10,023 nt of DNA from Deltaproteobacteria bacterium (GCA_021778975.1 JAJYBO010000089.1:1-10023), one strand, 5' to 3'. Positions 1 to 8,159 are shown, counted from the stretch's first letter. Notes: generated by a model from the sequence alone, not told the origin. Program-made: numbers and translations.

Positions 1-360
1 ACCCATGAACCTGTAACAGCGGGTATTTACGCCGGAAAATCACCACTAAGTCTGAAGGTCGGGCTTCGGGTGGCGTCAGACAGTTGTCCGGTTTCTCTCT
101 GTACGTCTTCGGGAACCATCGGGCATTCCCTGAGTTTCGGAAAAGCCGACGCCGTATGTGTAATGTCCGCTTCCTGCGCGCTGGCGGATGCGGTCGCGAC
201 CGCGGTGGGCAATCGCGTACAGACCCCCAGAGATATTCAGTCCGCCATCGAGTTCGGGAAAAATATCCCTGGCGTGACCGGCCTGGTTGTTATTCTGGGA
301 AAGGACATGGGGCTTTGGGGAGATTTGGAACTGATCCCGCTTCAGGGAAAAAATTGTTGA
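1..360 (+). CDS. UPF0280 (COG2122) family protein, C-terminal part
   Basis: The frame is open from the first base to a TGA at 358-360, giving 119 residues; the N-terminus lies outside the window. The visible part carries hallmarks of the UPF0280 family as I know them: an EPVTAGIYAGKSPLS-like stretch at residues 3-17, the CTSSGTIGHSLSFGKADA core at 34-51, an ALADAVATAVGNRV helix, and an acidic/hydrophobic end with WGDLELIPL. The family has an ApbE-like fold and no settled enzymatic activity. COG2122 has been linked, from work in methanogens, to sulfide-dependent homocysteine synthesis together with COG1900 and NIL-ferredoxin proteins; this is recalled, not shown here. An internal ATG at 70 exists, but the conserved residues before it show that it is not the start. 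The next gene begins 91 bases downstream, so co-transcription is possible. Family call is fairly sure, function is not. Confidence 0.86.
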   Translation, partial: THEPVTAGIYAGKSPLSLKVGLRVASDSCPVSLCTSSGTIGHSLSFGKADAVCVMSASCALADAVATAVGNRVQTPRDIQSAIEFGKNIPGVTGLVVILGKDMGLWGDLELIPLQGKNC

Positions 361-386
361 GTTTTTACCGCTGACATCGTAAGTTG

Positions 387-411
387 CAGGCAGTGCCTGG
401 ATCGAACAGGC
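387..411 (+). promoter_or_regulatory. Two mutually exclusive small hairpins before the HIT gene
   Basis: CAGGC (387-391), GCCTG (395-399) and CAGGC (407-411) lie in a row. The central GCCTG can pair with either flank, giving a 5-bp stem with a 3-base loop or a 5-bp stem with a 7-base loop. A run of five T (421-425) follows ten bases later. This could be a weak terminator or attenuator between the UPF0280 and HIT genes, but the stems are short and chance is possible. Confidence 0.22.
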
Positions 412-435
412 AAAATGTCGTTTTTGACGTTTCGG

Positions 436-442
436 AAGGAGG
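436..442 (+). promoter_or_regulatory. Ribosome binding site deciding the GTG start of the HIT gene
   Basis: A strong AAGGAGG lies 9 bases before the GTG at 452. The nearest ATG, at 461, would be 18 bases away, which is too far, so the GTG is preferred. Confidence 0.75.
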
Positions 443-451
443 AAAACGATT

Positions 452-937
452 GTGGAAACCATGTGGGCTCCCTGGCGCATCGAGTATATCAAGGGAGAAA
501 AAGAAGAAGGCTGCGTCTTCTGCAACGCGCTGTCGCTGCACGACGACCTCACTCTGTACAAAGGCGCCACCACGATGGTGGTGATGAACAAGTATCCTTA
601 TATCAACGGACATCTGCTGGTTGCGCCGGTGCGTCACCTGTCAAGGCTCGATCAACTGACGCGGGATGAAATGCGGGATATGCTGGCTACCGTAGAACAT
701 GCGGTCCGGATTGAAAAGGAGGTCATGAAACCCGATGGGTTCAATGTGGGGCTTAATCTGGGCAAAGTGGCCGGTGCTGGTGTCGAAGAACATCTGCATT
801 TTCATATCGTCCCCCGCTGGTTCGGTGACACCAACGCATTGACGGTTTTTGCGGATATCCGAGTGATTCCAGAACACCTGATGGCCACGTATCATTCTCT
901 GAAGCCGCTGTTTTCGATGCTGGATCCGTCCATCTGA
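452..937 (+). CDS. HIT-family (histidine triad) nucleotide hydrolase/transferase
   Basis: This is a 161-residue protein starting at GTG. It belongs to the HIT superfamily, whose members hydrolyse or transfer nucleotidyl groups from substrates such as Ap4A or AMP-lysine. The active-site histidine triad is intact: H114-L-H116-F-H118-I-V, followed by PRW. The N-terminal MWAPWRIEYI block (residues 4-13) and the C21-x2-C24 pair, likely a structural zinc site, place it in the bacterial branch related to Ap4A phosphorylase. Length is typical of that branch (about 160-170). The NKYPYINGHLLVAPVRH strand (49-65) is the usual nucleotide-binding sheet. Expected to be cytoplasmic. The exact substrate cannot be told from sequence; dinucleoside polyphosphate hydrolysis is the family-based guess. 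It is followed after 42 bases by the LapA-domain gene. Confidence 0.93.
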   Translation: METMWAPWRIEYIKGEKEEGCVFCNALSLHDDLTLYKGATTMVVMNKYPYINGHLLVAPVRHLSRLDQLTRDEMRDMLATVEHAVRIEKEVMKPDGFNVGLNLGKVAGAGVEEHLHFHIVPRWFGDTNALTVFADIRVIPEHLMATYHSLKPLFSMLDPSI

Positions 938-979
938 CAGGATGGGCCGTGTAGCCGCACCGATAAAGGAACTCTGTCC

Positions 980-1369
980 ATGAAAAAAATCAAAATCGTT
1001 GTCTCTCTGGTGTTGGCGGGGTTTGTTGCTCTGGTTATCTATCAGAATCAGCAATCTCTGATGAACAAACCCGATATTCAGCTCAGCCTCTGGATTTTGG
1101 GGGACTACCATTACAGCGAAATTTCCAACGGAATTCTGATTCTGGCGTTTTTTTTGACAGGCTTTTTGATCGCCTACTTTTTGACGCTGCCGTACCGGTT
1201 CAAAACAGGAAAAACCACCCGAAACCTGAATGAAACCATCCGTGGTCATGAAAAAACCATAGCCTCACTCAAGACTGAACTCGGCAAGCTCCAGGCGGCG
1301 GCGCCCCAACCGCAAGAATCCCAACCGCAGGAACCCCGGCAGCCGGAATCTTCCGCGGAGAACACATGA
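980..1369 (+). CDS. LapA-domain (DUF1049) inner-membrane protein
   Basis: This is a 129-residue membrane protein. It has two predicted transmembrane segments (about residues 4-23 and 49-70), separated by a short loop containing QLSLWILGDYHYSEIS. A basic cytoplasmic stretch, a short coiled-coil-like helix (about 80-107) and a Pro/Gln/Glu-rich tail (108-129) follow. This is the layout of LapA/DUF1049 proteins, which in E. coli help LPS assembly and the regulated turnover of LpxC with LapB. No lapB (TPR-rubredoxin) gene is visible here, so a role in LPS control is by family only. AAAGGA at 965-970 sits 9 bases before the ATG. It is followed by mutS in the same frame after a single TGA and 27 bases. 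The low-complexity tail is probably disordered. Confidence 0.82.
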   Translation: MKKIKIVVSLVLAGFVALVIYQNQQSLMNKPDIQLSLWILGDYHYSEISNGILILAFFLTGFLIAYFLTLPYRFKTGKTTRNLNETIRGHEKTIASLKTELGKLQAAAPQPQESQPQEPRQPESSAENT

Positions 1370-1396
1370 CAACAACCTGACTGGTCGCTTTCCCCT

Positions 1397-4033
1397 ATGC
1401 ACCCCTCTCAAACCACCCCCATGATGAAACAATATCTCGCGATCAAAAGCGAGAACCCTGATGCGCTGTTATTTTACCGAATGGGGGATTTTTATGAAAT
1501 GTTCTTTGAAGATGCGCGGATTGCCTCCCCCATTCTCGATATTGCACTGACCTCACGAAACAAGACGGATGAATTTCCGGTGCCCATGTGCGGGGTGCCG
1601 TACCGGGCGGTTCAGGGCTATATTTCCAAATTGATAGATCAGGGATTCAAGGTCGCTCTCTGCGATCAGACCGAAGACGCTTCTCTGGCCAAAGGACTGG
1701 TGAAACGCGAGGTGGTTCAGGTCATTACCCCCGGTATGCTTATCGAAGAAGCGTTTCTCGATGAAAAATCCAACAATTTTGTTGTGGCGCTCTGTTGCAA
1801 CGGAGACACCATTGGCCTGTCCTGCATAGATATTTCAACCGGCGCATTTCGTGTGACGCAATCCGAAACATGGGATGTCATTCGGAACGAGATGGGGCGG
1901 ATATCCCCGCGGGAAGTGCTTTTGCCCAGGGAGGCGTTGCAGGGCGCTGCTTTCGATGCCATAAAGGATATGGTTGCGGGAAAAGCCGTGACCCGCGCCG
2001 ACGATCAGCATTTTGAATTTCGTACGGCCCGCGAAAAACTTATCGAACAGTTTCACACCCAATCACTGGAAGGTTTTGGATGCGAATCGCTGATCGCGGG
2101 GGTTGGCGCGGCCGGCGCCCTGTTGGCGTATGTGCAGAATACGCAAAAGCAGGCCATATCTCATGTTTCCCGAATCGAAACTTATTTTCAGGGCCAGTTT
2201 CTGCTGGTGGATGATGTCAGTTGCCGCAATCTGGAACTCATGAAGACCATTCAGGGAGACACCCGAAAGGGAACACTGCTGAGTGTGCTGGATCATACCA
2301 TGACGGCCATGGGCGGCAGGCGACTGAAATCCTGGATGCGCTATCCGTTGATGGATGGCGATGCCATCCGTCAGCGTCTCGATGCGGTCGAAGAAGCCGT
2401 GTCTGTGATTGCGTTGACTCACGAGCTCCGCGGGATACTCAAAAGCGTTGGGGATATCGAACGTCTCAGCGGTAAAATTGTCATGAATCGTTGTAATGCT
2501 CGAGATCTGCTGGCGCTGGGGATGTCTATCGAAGCGCTTCCGGAAATCCGCCGGTGTCTGTCGGGCTTTAAGACAACGCTTTTTCAATGGGAGTCGTTCA
2601 GTATTGATCTGCCAGAGATTGAAATGCTGGGGGGCGCGATTCGGAATGCGATCCGCGAAGATGCGCCACTCTCGACCCACGAAGGCGATATGATTCGGCC
2701 CGGTTATCATGCGGGGTTGGACGAGCTGATTCAGATCAGCAGCGACGGTAAGGGGTGGCTTGCAAAACTCGAAGCCGAAGAGCGCCGGCGTACAGGCATT
2801 CAGACGCTGAAAGTTCGTTATAACAGGGTATTCGGATATTATATCGAGGTCTCCAAAAACCAGGCTGACGCCGTTCCCGCGCATTACGTCCGCAAACAGA
2901 CGCTGGTCAATGCCGAACGTTATATTACCGATGAGCTGAAAACTTTTGAGAATAAAATTCTCCATGCAGAGGAAGAACGGGCGGCGCTGGAATATCAGAT
3001 ATTCATGGATATCCGAAAAGCGGTGGTGGACCACAACCCCGCGATTCAACGCGCCGCGGACATGATTGCGGACATTGACTGCCTGTTGAATCTGGCGCAT
3101 GTGGCGGATCAGAACGACTATGTCCGTCCCGAAATCCGTACCGACGGCATTCTTTCCATTGAAGACGGACGCCATCCTGTGATAGAACAGATGATTACAG
3201 GGGAGCGCTTTGTTCCCAATTCCATTTTTATGGATGATGCCGGGCATCAGGTGCTGATCATTACCGGCCCCAATATGGCGGGCAAGTCAACGGTTCTCAG
3301 GCAGGTCGCCCTTCAGGTGCTGATGGCGCAGATGGGGTCTTTCGTTCCGGCGAAATCCGCCGCCATATCCATGACCGACCGAATATTCACGCGTGTTGGC
3401 GCTCTGGATAATTTGTCGAGCGGTCAAAGTACGTTCATGGTCGAGATGCAGGAAACCGCCAATATTCTCAATGGCGTTACCCCTCGAAGTCTTGTCATTA
3501 TGGATGAAATCGGACGGGGCACCAGCACATATGACGGCTTCAGCATCGCCTGGGCGGTCGTATGTTATTTGCACGACTTGTGGGACAAAGGCGTCAAAAC
3601 CCTGTTTGCAACCCATTATCACGAGCTGATGGCGCTGGAGCAGATAAAGCCCCGGGTCAAAAATTACAATATCAGCGTGAAAGAATGGCAGGATCAGATT
3701 ATCTTTCTTCGCAAACTGGTGGAAGGCGGTGCGAGCCGCAGTTACGGTATTCAGGTGGCGCAGCTCGCCGGCGTTCCGGAAGCGGTCGTCCGCCATGCTA
3801 AAACCATTTTAAGCGATATTGAATCCGGAAATCATCAGTTCCAGAAAACACTGTCGCTGAATGCCGAAAAAAATTTTTCAAAACCGACTTCCGTGCAACT
3901 GACGCTTTTCCCAGAACCCGAAAATACGCTGATTGCAAAATTGATGAAGATCGAGATCACTTCCATGACGCCGCTGGATGCGTTGAACTGTCTGAACGAG
4001 CTTCGACATGAAGCGATTCAGGCGCGAGGCTGA
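1397..4033 (+). CDS. mutS: DNA mismatch repair protein MutS
   Basis: This is an 878-residue MutS1, full family length. MutS binds mismatches and small loops in DNA and, using ATP, recruits MutL to start strand-directed repair. Visible landmarks: the mismatch-reading F32-x-E34 motif in GDFYEMF; the connector, core and clamp region, including YNRVFGYYIEVSK; Walker A G624-PNMAGKST with K630; the ABC signature around S674-SGQSTF; Walker B LVIMDE with D703-E704; and the FATHYHEL switch with H740. The C-terminus has QLTLF (834-838), resembling a sliding-clamp-binding motif, and ends with the usual MTPLDALNCLNELR helix. No convincing ribosome binding site precedes the ATG at 1397. ATG codons at 1421 and 1424 are alternatives that would remove eight or nine non-conserved residues. 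All key ATPase residues are present, so the gene looks functional. Confidence 0.99.
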   Translation: MHPSQTTPMMKQYLAIKSENPDALLFYRMGDFYEMFFEDARIASPILDIALTSRNKTDEFPVPMCGVPYRAVQGYISKLIDQGFKVALCDQTEDASLAKGLVKREVVQVITPGMLIEEAFLDEKSNNFVVALCCNGDTIGLSCIDISTGAFRVTQSETWDVIRNEMGRISPREVLLPREALQGAAFDAIKDMVAGKAVTRADDQHFEFRTAREKLIEQFHTQSLEGFGCESLIAGVGAAGALLAYVQNTQKQAISHVSRIETYFQGQFLLVDDVSCRNLELMKTIQGDTRKGTLLSVLDHTMTAMGGRRLKSWMRYPLMDGDAIRQRLDAVEEAVSVIALTHELRGILKSVGDIERLSGKIVMNRCNARDLLALGMSIEALPEIRRCLSGFKTTLFQWESFSIDLPEIEMLGGAIRNAIREDAPLSTHEGDMIRPGYHAGLDELIQISSDGKGWLAKLEAEERRRTGIQTLKVRYNRVFGYYIEVSKNQADAVPAHYVRKQTLVNAERYITDELKTFENKILHAEEERAALEYQIFMDIRKAVVDHNPAIQRAADMIADIDCLLNLAHVADQNDYVRPEIRTDGILSIEDGRHPVIEQMITGERFVPNSIFMDDAGHQVLIITGPNMAGKSTVLRQVALQVLMAQMGSFVPAKSAAISMTDRIFTRVGALDNLSSGQSTFMVEMQETANILNGVTPRSLVIMDEIGRGTSTYDGFSIAWAVVCYLHDLWDKGVKTLFATHYHELMALEQIKPRVKNYNISVKEWQDQIIFLRKLVEGGASRSYGIQVAQLAGVPEAVVRHAKTILSDIESGNHQFQKTLSLNAEKNFSKPTSVQLTLFPEPENTLIAKLMKIEITSMTPLDALNCLNELRHEAIQARG

Positions 4034-4055
4034 GCCCCGCGGATATGACGATATA

Positions 4056-5870
4056 ATGATTAACCGTTCTATGTTGTCAAAATTTGTCGCTCTGACAATC
4101 ATGTTTTACACCTTCTGGGTATCCCTGTCTTTGGCGTCCACCACCAAAGAGACATATGCAAAGGCTGAAACCTGCTATCACCGGCTGTTGAACAACCCGG
4201 AAAAACAAAAGCTCCGACATAACTGGATTCAGTGTATAGATCAGTACCAGGCGGTTTACAAATCGGATCCGGAGGGGCCGCTGGCTCCGGACGGGCTGTA
4301 CATGGCGGGGTATCTGTATGACGAACTGTACCGAATTTCCTTCAAACCGTCCGACAAAAAAGAAGCGATTGATTGTTACGAACGGATTATCAAGCGGTAT
4401 CCCAAAAGCGGCAAAGTTTCCAAGGCCAGAGACGCTATTGGTCGGCTTTCCGATCCAAAAGCCTGTAAGGTTTCCCCTGAAACGGAAGCTGTCGCTTCAA
4501 AAAATTCACACCCCGGTGAAGCGTCTGACACAGCAGGCGCTTCCGCCGATGTTCCGGCATCGTCATGTCCGCCGGCATCGGGGTACAGTCAAATTACCGG
4601 GTTGCGGGTGTGGTCCAATCCCAGCTACACCCGAATTGTCATCAATGCCAGTAAGGAGACCGCCTACGAACACAGGCTGCTCAAAAAAGACAGGGCCAAC
4701 GACAAGCCCCAGCGGCTGTATATTGATTTCAACAAAAGCAAGTTGAGTAAAAAAATCAAAAGCATCATTCCCATCAACGACGATTTGCTCGTAGATGCGC
4801 GGGCAGGGCAGTTCACGCTTGAATCGGTTCGGGTGGTGGTGGATATCAAATCTTTCAAGACCTACAAGATTTTTTCTCTTAACAACCCCTTTCGAATTAT
4901 CATGGATATCTGGGGAAATGACGCTGGTGAGACCAGGGCTTCTGTGGTCCGCAAGCCGGTGGCTCACGATGTGTCTTCCAAACCCAAGATGCTGACGCCG
5001 CGCAAGCGAAATGCCAGGATCACGCTCAAGGGAAGCAAGCGGTACCCCGGAAATGCCCACATCGCGCCCAGCGCTCTGGCCAAACAACTGGCGTTGGGCG
5101 TAAACCGCATCATTGTGGATCCAGGACATGGCGGTAAAGACTTTGGGGCGTCCGGCATTATCAAGGGCGTTTATGAAAAGGATATTACACTGGCCATCGC
5201 CAAAAAGCTGGCGACCAGACTGAGAGAAGTCCTGCATTGCGAGGTCATTTTAACCCGCACCACAGATCGGTATCTGACCCTTGAGGAACGAACGGCTCTG
5301 GCCAACACCAAAAACGCGGATTTGTTTATTTCCATTCACTGCAACGCCGCAAAAAGCCACGATGCTTACGGTATAGAGACCTTTTTTCTGAATCTGGCGA
5401 CGGATGATGATTCCATTATGGTGGCGGCTCGTGAAAATGCGACATCCACAAAAAATATCAGTGACTTGCAGAGTATTTTATCCGATTTGATGCAAAACGC
5501 CAAAGTCAATGAATCCAGCCGGCTAGCGGCGAGCATTCAGGATGATCTGTGCAGGGAACTGAACCGGAAATTCGGTGACATCAAAAACAAAGGCGTCAAG
5601 AAAGCGCCTTTTTACGTGCTGTTGGGCGCGCAGATGCCCTCCGTTCTGGTCGAGACCTCGTTCATCAGTAACGAGCGAGAGTGTAAACGGCTGACCAGCC
5701 CGGAATATCAGATGCAGCTCTGCGATGCCATTACCGATGGTGTTGCAAGGTATATCAGGGATACCAATCCGACCGCTTTTTATGAACGGCAGCATAAACG
5801 CCCCTCGGAAATTCAGCGGGTAGGAGAAAACACAAAGCCTGAAAGGCGTGTACGTTTCAAGCGGTCATAG
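4056..5870 (+). CDS. Exported TPR-AMIN N-acetylmuramoyl-L-alanine amidase (AmiC-like)
   Basis: This protein of about 604 residues is a zinc amidase that cleaves the bond between MurNAc and L-Ala in peptidoglycan, acting in the periplasm during cell separation. An N-terminal hydrophobic segment (about 7-28, ending in LSLAS) is a signal peptide. A helical TPR-like region (about 30-135) contains EAIDCYERIIKRYPKSGK, then a Ser/Pro/Ala-rich linker. An AMIN domain (180-286) that targets septal wall or envelope follows, then the Amidase_3 catalytic domain (352-567). Zinc ligands and catalytic residues are visible: H358 in DPGHGG, E374 in YEKD, H428 in SIHCN and E533 in VLVETSF. A basic tail ends the protein. 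I chose ATG 4056 because it puts the signal peptide at the N-terminus. The frame is open to ATG 4008, which would overlap mutS by 26 bases and add 16 charged residues; ATG 4071 is also possible. Confidence 0.94.
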   Translation: MINRSMLSKFVALTIMFYTFWVSLSLASTTKETYAKAETCYHRLLNNPEKQKLRHNWIQCIDQYQAVYKSDPEGPLAPDGLYMAGYLYDELYRISFKPSDKKEAIDCYERIIKRYPKSGKVSKARDAIGRLSDPKACKVSPETEAVASKNSHPGEASDTAGASADVPASSCPPASGYSQITGLRVWSNPSYTRIVINASKETAYEHRLLKKDRANDKPQRLYIDFNKSKLSKKIKSIIPINDDLLVDARAGQFTLESVRVVVDIKSFKTYKIFSLNNPFRIIMDIWGNDAGETRASVVRKPVAHDVSSKPKMLTPRKRNARITLKGSKRYPGNAHIAPSALAKQLALGVNRIIVDPGHGGKDFGASGIIKGVYEKDITLAIAKKLATRLREVLHCEVILTRTTDRYLTLEERTALANTKNADLFISIHCNAAKSHDAYGIETFFLNLATDDDSIMVAARENATSTKNISDLQSILSDLMQNAKVNESSRLAASIQDDLCRELNRKFGDIKNKGVKKAPFYVLLGAQMPSVLVETSFISNERECKRLTSPEYQMQLCDAITDGVARYIRDTNPTAFYERQHKRPSEIQRVGENTKPERRVRFKRS

Positions 5871-5880
5871 TTTGATGCTC

Positions 5881-5925
5881 TCGACAAAAGTCGAATTTCG
5901 GATGACTTCGTAAGAAGCCCGCATA
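5881..5925 (+). other. Cluster of short inverted repeats between the amidase and crotonase genes
   Basis: TCGAC-AAAA-GTCGA (5881-5894) is a perfect 5-bp stem with a tetraloop. AAGTC (5888-5892) can instead pair with GACTT about a dozen bases further on, and CTTC-GTAA-GAAG follows. There is no T-run, so this is not a classical terminator. It might be an RNA structure, or a piece of a dispersed intergenic repeat of the kind I recall from Desulfobacterota genomes; I could not verify either. Confidence 0.25.
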
Positions 5926-5958
5926 TGTGAAAGACCGATGGTTTTGCAAAAAGTTAAC

Positions 5959-5964
5959 AGGAGG
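5959..5964 (+). promoter_or_regulatory. Ribosome binding site deciding the enoyl-CoA hydratase start
   Basis: AGGAGG lies 7 bases before ATG 5972. This supports that start over the in-frame GTG at 5927, which would add 15 residues not expected in crotonases. Confidence 0.8.
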
Positions 5965-5971
5965 ATATGAG

Positions 5972-6766
5972 ATGGAATTTAAGAATTTGTTGTTTCAAGC
6001 AGAAGCTGGCATTGCTACTTTGACGTTCAATCGCCCGAAAGCATTGAACGCTCTCAACGCCGAATTGCTCGGAGAACTGGCGCAGGCTCTGGAGGCTGTT
6101 GCCGGAGACGAAGATATCCGGGTATTGATATTGACCGGAGCCGGAGATAAATCTTTTGTCGCGGGCGCCGATATTACGGAACTGGCCAAATGCCATGCGC
6201 TCCAGGCAAAGCTTTTTGCAACCAGAGGTCAGCATGCCATTCAGAAACTGCAATGTCTGAGCATTCCGGTCATTGCCGCTGTCAACGGATTTGCACTGGG
6301 CGGCGGCAGTGAAATCGCTCTGGCCTGTGATTTCATTTACGCCTCGGAAAACGCTAAATTCGGGCTTCCGGAAATTACGCTGGGGATCATTCCCGGCTTT
6401 GGCGGCACCCAGCGTCTGCCCCGGTTGATCGGCATGAACATGGCCAAAGAGATGATCTTTACGGGTAAGATGCTTTCCGCGGCCGAGGCCAAAGAGCTTG
6501 GGATGGTCAATAAGGTCGTGGCGCCAGATGCCCTGATGACGGAAGTCATGGCGACCGCCAAATCCATTGCTCAGAAAGGTAAGGTGTCGCTGCGGGCGGC
6601 CAAACAGGTCATCAATGCCGGGATGGGCGTGGATTTGAAAACAGGATGCAGCATGGAAGTTGATGCGTTCGCCCTGTGTATGGCCAGCCCGGACGCGAAA
6701 GAGGGGACAACGGCTTTTCTCGAAAAACGCAAGGCTGTCTTCAAGGCCAGTTTGACAGAGGACTAA
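5972..6766 (+). CDS. Enoyl-CoA hydratase / crotonase (short-chain)
   Basis: This is a 264-residue crotonase-fold enzyme of typical length. It adds water across the 2,3-double bond of enoyl-CoA, giving 3-hydroxyacyl-CoA, in beta-oxidation-type pathways in the cytoplasm. Both catalytic glutamates are present and spaced 20 residues apart as in rat mitochondrial crotonase: E114 in GGGSEIALACD and E134 in FGLPEITLGIIPGFGG. The oxyanion-hole segments AGADI (64-68) and ALGGG (108-112) are intact. The N-terminal NRPKALNALN (20-29) and C-terminal EGTTAFLEKRKAVF are those of short-chain hydratases such as Crt, so crotonyl-CoA is a likely substrate, though chain length cannot be fixed from sequence. The paaK-like gene follows after 18 bases with its own ribosome binding site, so the two are very likely one operon. 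The gene is intact. Confidence 0.95.
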   Translation: MEFKNLLFQAEAGIATLTFNRPKALNALNAELLGELAQALEAVAGDEDIRVLILTGAGDKSFVAGADITELAKCHALQAKLFATRGQHAIQKLQCLSIPVIAAVNGFALGGGSEIALACDFIYASENAKFGLPEITLGIIPGFGGTQRLPRLIGMNMAKEMIFTGKMLSAAEAKELGMVNKVVAPDALMTEVMATAKSIAQKGKVSLRAAKQVINAGMGVDLKTGCSMEVDAFALCMASPDAKEGTTAFLEKRKAVFKASLTED

Positions 6767-6784
6767 TCCAAAGGAGCGCCTGAA

Positions 6785-8086
6785 ATGATTTATGACATCG
6801 AATTTGAAACGCTGCCGCGTGAAGCGCTGGCGGCCATTCAACTCAGACGGCTCAAAGCGACGCTGGATCGGGTGTATGCGACAGTGCCATTTTACCGAAG
6901 CCGGTTTGAAGCGGCGGGCATAACGCCGAACGATATCCGGTCGTTCGAAGATTTTCAGAATCTGCCCTTTACCACCAAGCAGGATCTCCGCGACAACTAT
7001 CCTTTTGGGATGTTCGCGGTTCCGATGGACAACGTGGTCCGCATTCACGCATCCTCCGGCACCACAGGCAAACCCACGGTGGTGGGCTATACGGCCCGGG
7101 ATATCAATACCTGGGCGGAGTTGATGGCCAGATCCCTGACCGCAGGCGGCGCCACCCGCAAGGATATCATCCACAATGCTTACGGATACGGGCTTTTTAC
7201 CGGCGGACTGGGGGCGCACTACGGTGCTGAAAAACTGGGAGCTTCCGTCATTCCGGTTTCTGGCGGCAATACGAAGCGTCAGGTCGTGATTATGCGGGAT
7301 TTTGGGCCAACCATCCTGACATCAACGCCATCCTATGCGCTGCATCTGGCGGAAGTTGCCGAAGAGATGGGCGTCTCATTCGGAACGCTGAAGTTCCGCT
7401 ATGGTATTTTTGGCGCCGAGCCCTGGTCCGAGCAGATGCGTCAGGAAATCGAACGCAAGCTCCATCTGACCGCTGTGGATATCTACGGTCTCAGTGAAGT
7501 GATTGGTCCCGGTGTTGCGATAGAGTGTCACGAGGCACAGAGCGGACTTCATATTTTTGAAGACCATTTCATTCCCGAAATCATCAACCCGATTACCGGG
7601 AAGGTGTTGCCCTACGGAGAGACCGGTGAGCTGGTGTTTACCTCCATTACCAAAGAGGCGTTTCCGGTCATCCGCTACCGCACCCGTGATATTACTTCTT
7701 TGAATCCGGAACCCTGCATTTGTGGCAGAACCCTTCTGCGCATGAACAAGATCAGCGGGCGCACCGATGACATGCTGATTATCCGCGGCGTCAATGTCTT
7801 TCCGTCTCAGATCGAAAGCGTTCTGATGGAGATCGAGGGGATCGAGCCGCATTATCAGTTGATCGTTGATAGAGAAGACAATCTGGATACACTGGCGGTT
7901 CATGTGGAAATCAGTGAACGGAATTTCTCGGATGAAGTCAAGGTGCTGCAGCAGTTAGAGAAGAAAATTTCCTACAGTATCAAGGAATATCTGGGGGTAT
8001 CCGCCAGGGTCAAGCTCGTCGAACCCAAAACCATTGCCCGCAGCGAAGGCAAGGCGGTCAGAGTTATTGACAACCGAAAAATTTGA
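6785..8086 (+). CDS. paaK: Phenylacetate-CoA ligase (AMP-forming, PaaK family)
   Basis: This is a 433-residue ANL-superfamily ligase, full length for PaaK. It activates phenylacetate (or a related aryl acid such as indoleacetate) to its CoA thioester with ATP, releasing AMP and PPi. Motifs in order: the P-loop-like S90-SGTTGKPT; Y234-GLSE with E238, the adenine/aryl motif; R299-TRDI with D302, which contacts ribose; the hinge G325-RTDDMLIIRGVNVFP; and the C-terminal EGKAVRV with the probable catalytic K423. The CICGR segment in LNPEPCICGRT is usual for the family. AAGGAG at 6771-6776 is 8 bases before the ATG. Upstream is an enoyl-CoA hydratase and downstream a tandem ACT protein, a neighbourhood I recall from anaerobes that degrade aromatic amino acids through arylpyruvates. 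Substrate choice between phenylacetate and other aryl acids is inferred only. Confidence 0.95.
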   Translation: MIYDIEFETLPREALAAIQLRRLKATLDRVYATVPFYRSRFEAAGITPNDIRSFEDFQNLPFTTKQDLRDNYPFGMFAVPMDNVVRIHASSGTTGKPTVVGYTARDINTWAELMARSLTAGGATRKDIIHNAYGYGLFTGGLGAHYGAEKLGASVIPVSGGNTKRQVVIMRDFGPTILTSTPSYALHLAEVAEEMGVSFGTLKFRYGIFGAEPWSEQMRQEIERKLHLTAVDIYGLSEVIGPGVAIECHEAQSGLHIFEDHFIPEIINPITGKVLPYGETGELVFTSITKEAFPVIRYRTRDITSLNPEPCICGRTLLRMNKISGRTDDMLIIRGVNVFPSQIESVLMEIEGIEPHYQLIVDREDNLDTLAVHVEISERNFSDEVKVLQQLEKKISYSIKEYLGVSARVKLVEPKTIARSEGKAVRVIDNRKI

Positions 8087-8109
8087 TGATGTGACCGATA
8101 CTATCCTTT

Positions 8110-8131
8110 GGATGATTCCTCTCGTTCATCC
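8110..8131 (+). other. Inverted repeat between paaK and the ACT gene
   Basis: GGATGA (8110-8115) and TCATCC (8126-8131) form a perfect 6-bp inverted repeat with a 10-base spacer, inside the 73-base gap. No T-run follows. It may be an operator half-site pair or an mRNA hairpin; chance is not excluded. Confidence 0.2.
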
Positions 8132-8159
8132 GATTTGATTTCAGAAAGGGATAACCACC

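Noticed and set aside
834..850. Possible selenocysteine, frameshift or other recoding in the + strand genes
   Set aside because: All nine + strand genes read through their conserved domains without internal stops or frame breaks; nothing requires recoding.
641..1249. 202-codon - strand open frame spanning the HIT and LapA genes
   Set aside because: It is antisense to two recognised genes and crosses their intergenic gap; no recognisable domain.
2063..3247. 394-codon - strand open frame inside mutS
   Set aside because: Shadow of mutS; the + strand frame contains all MutS motifs.
5927..5971. 15-residue N-terminal extension of the crotonase from GTG 5927
   Set aside because: Strong AGGAGG sits 7 bases before ATG 5972, and crotonases normally start close to that point.
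5954..7219. Long - strand open frame of 421 codons opposite the crotonase and paaK
   Set aside because: It lies antisense to two clearly recognised genes, has no ribosome binding site, and its translation shows no family features; it is a by-product of codon bias.
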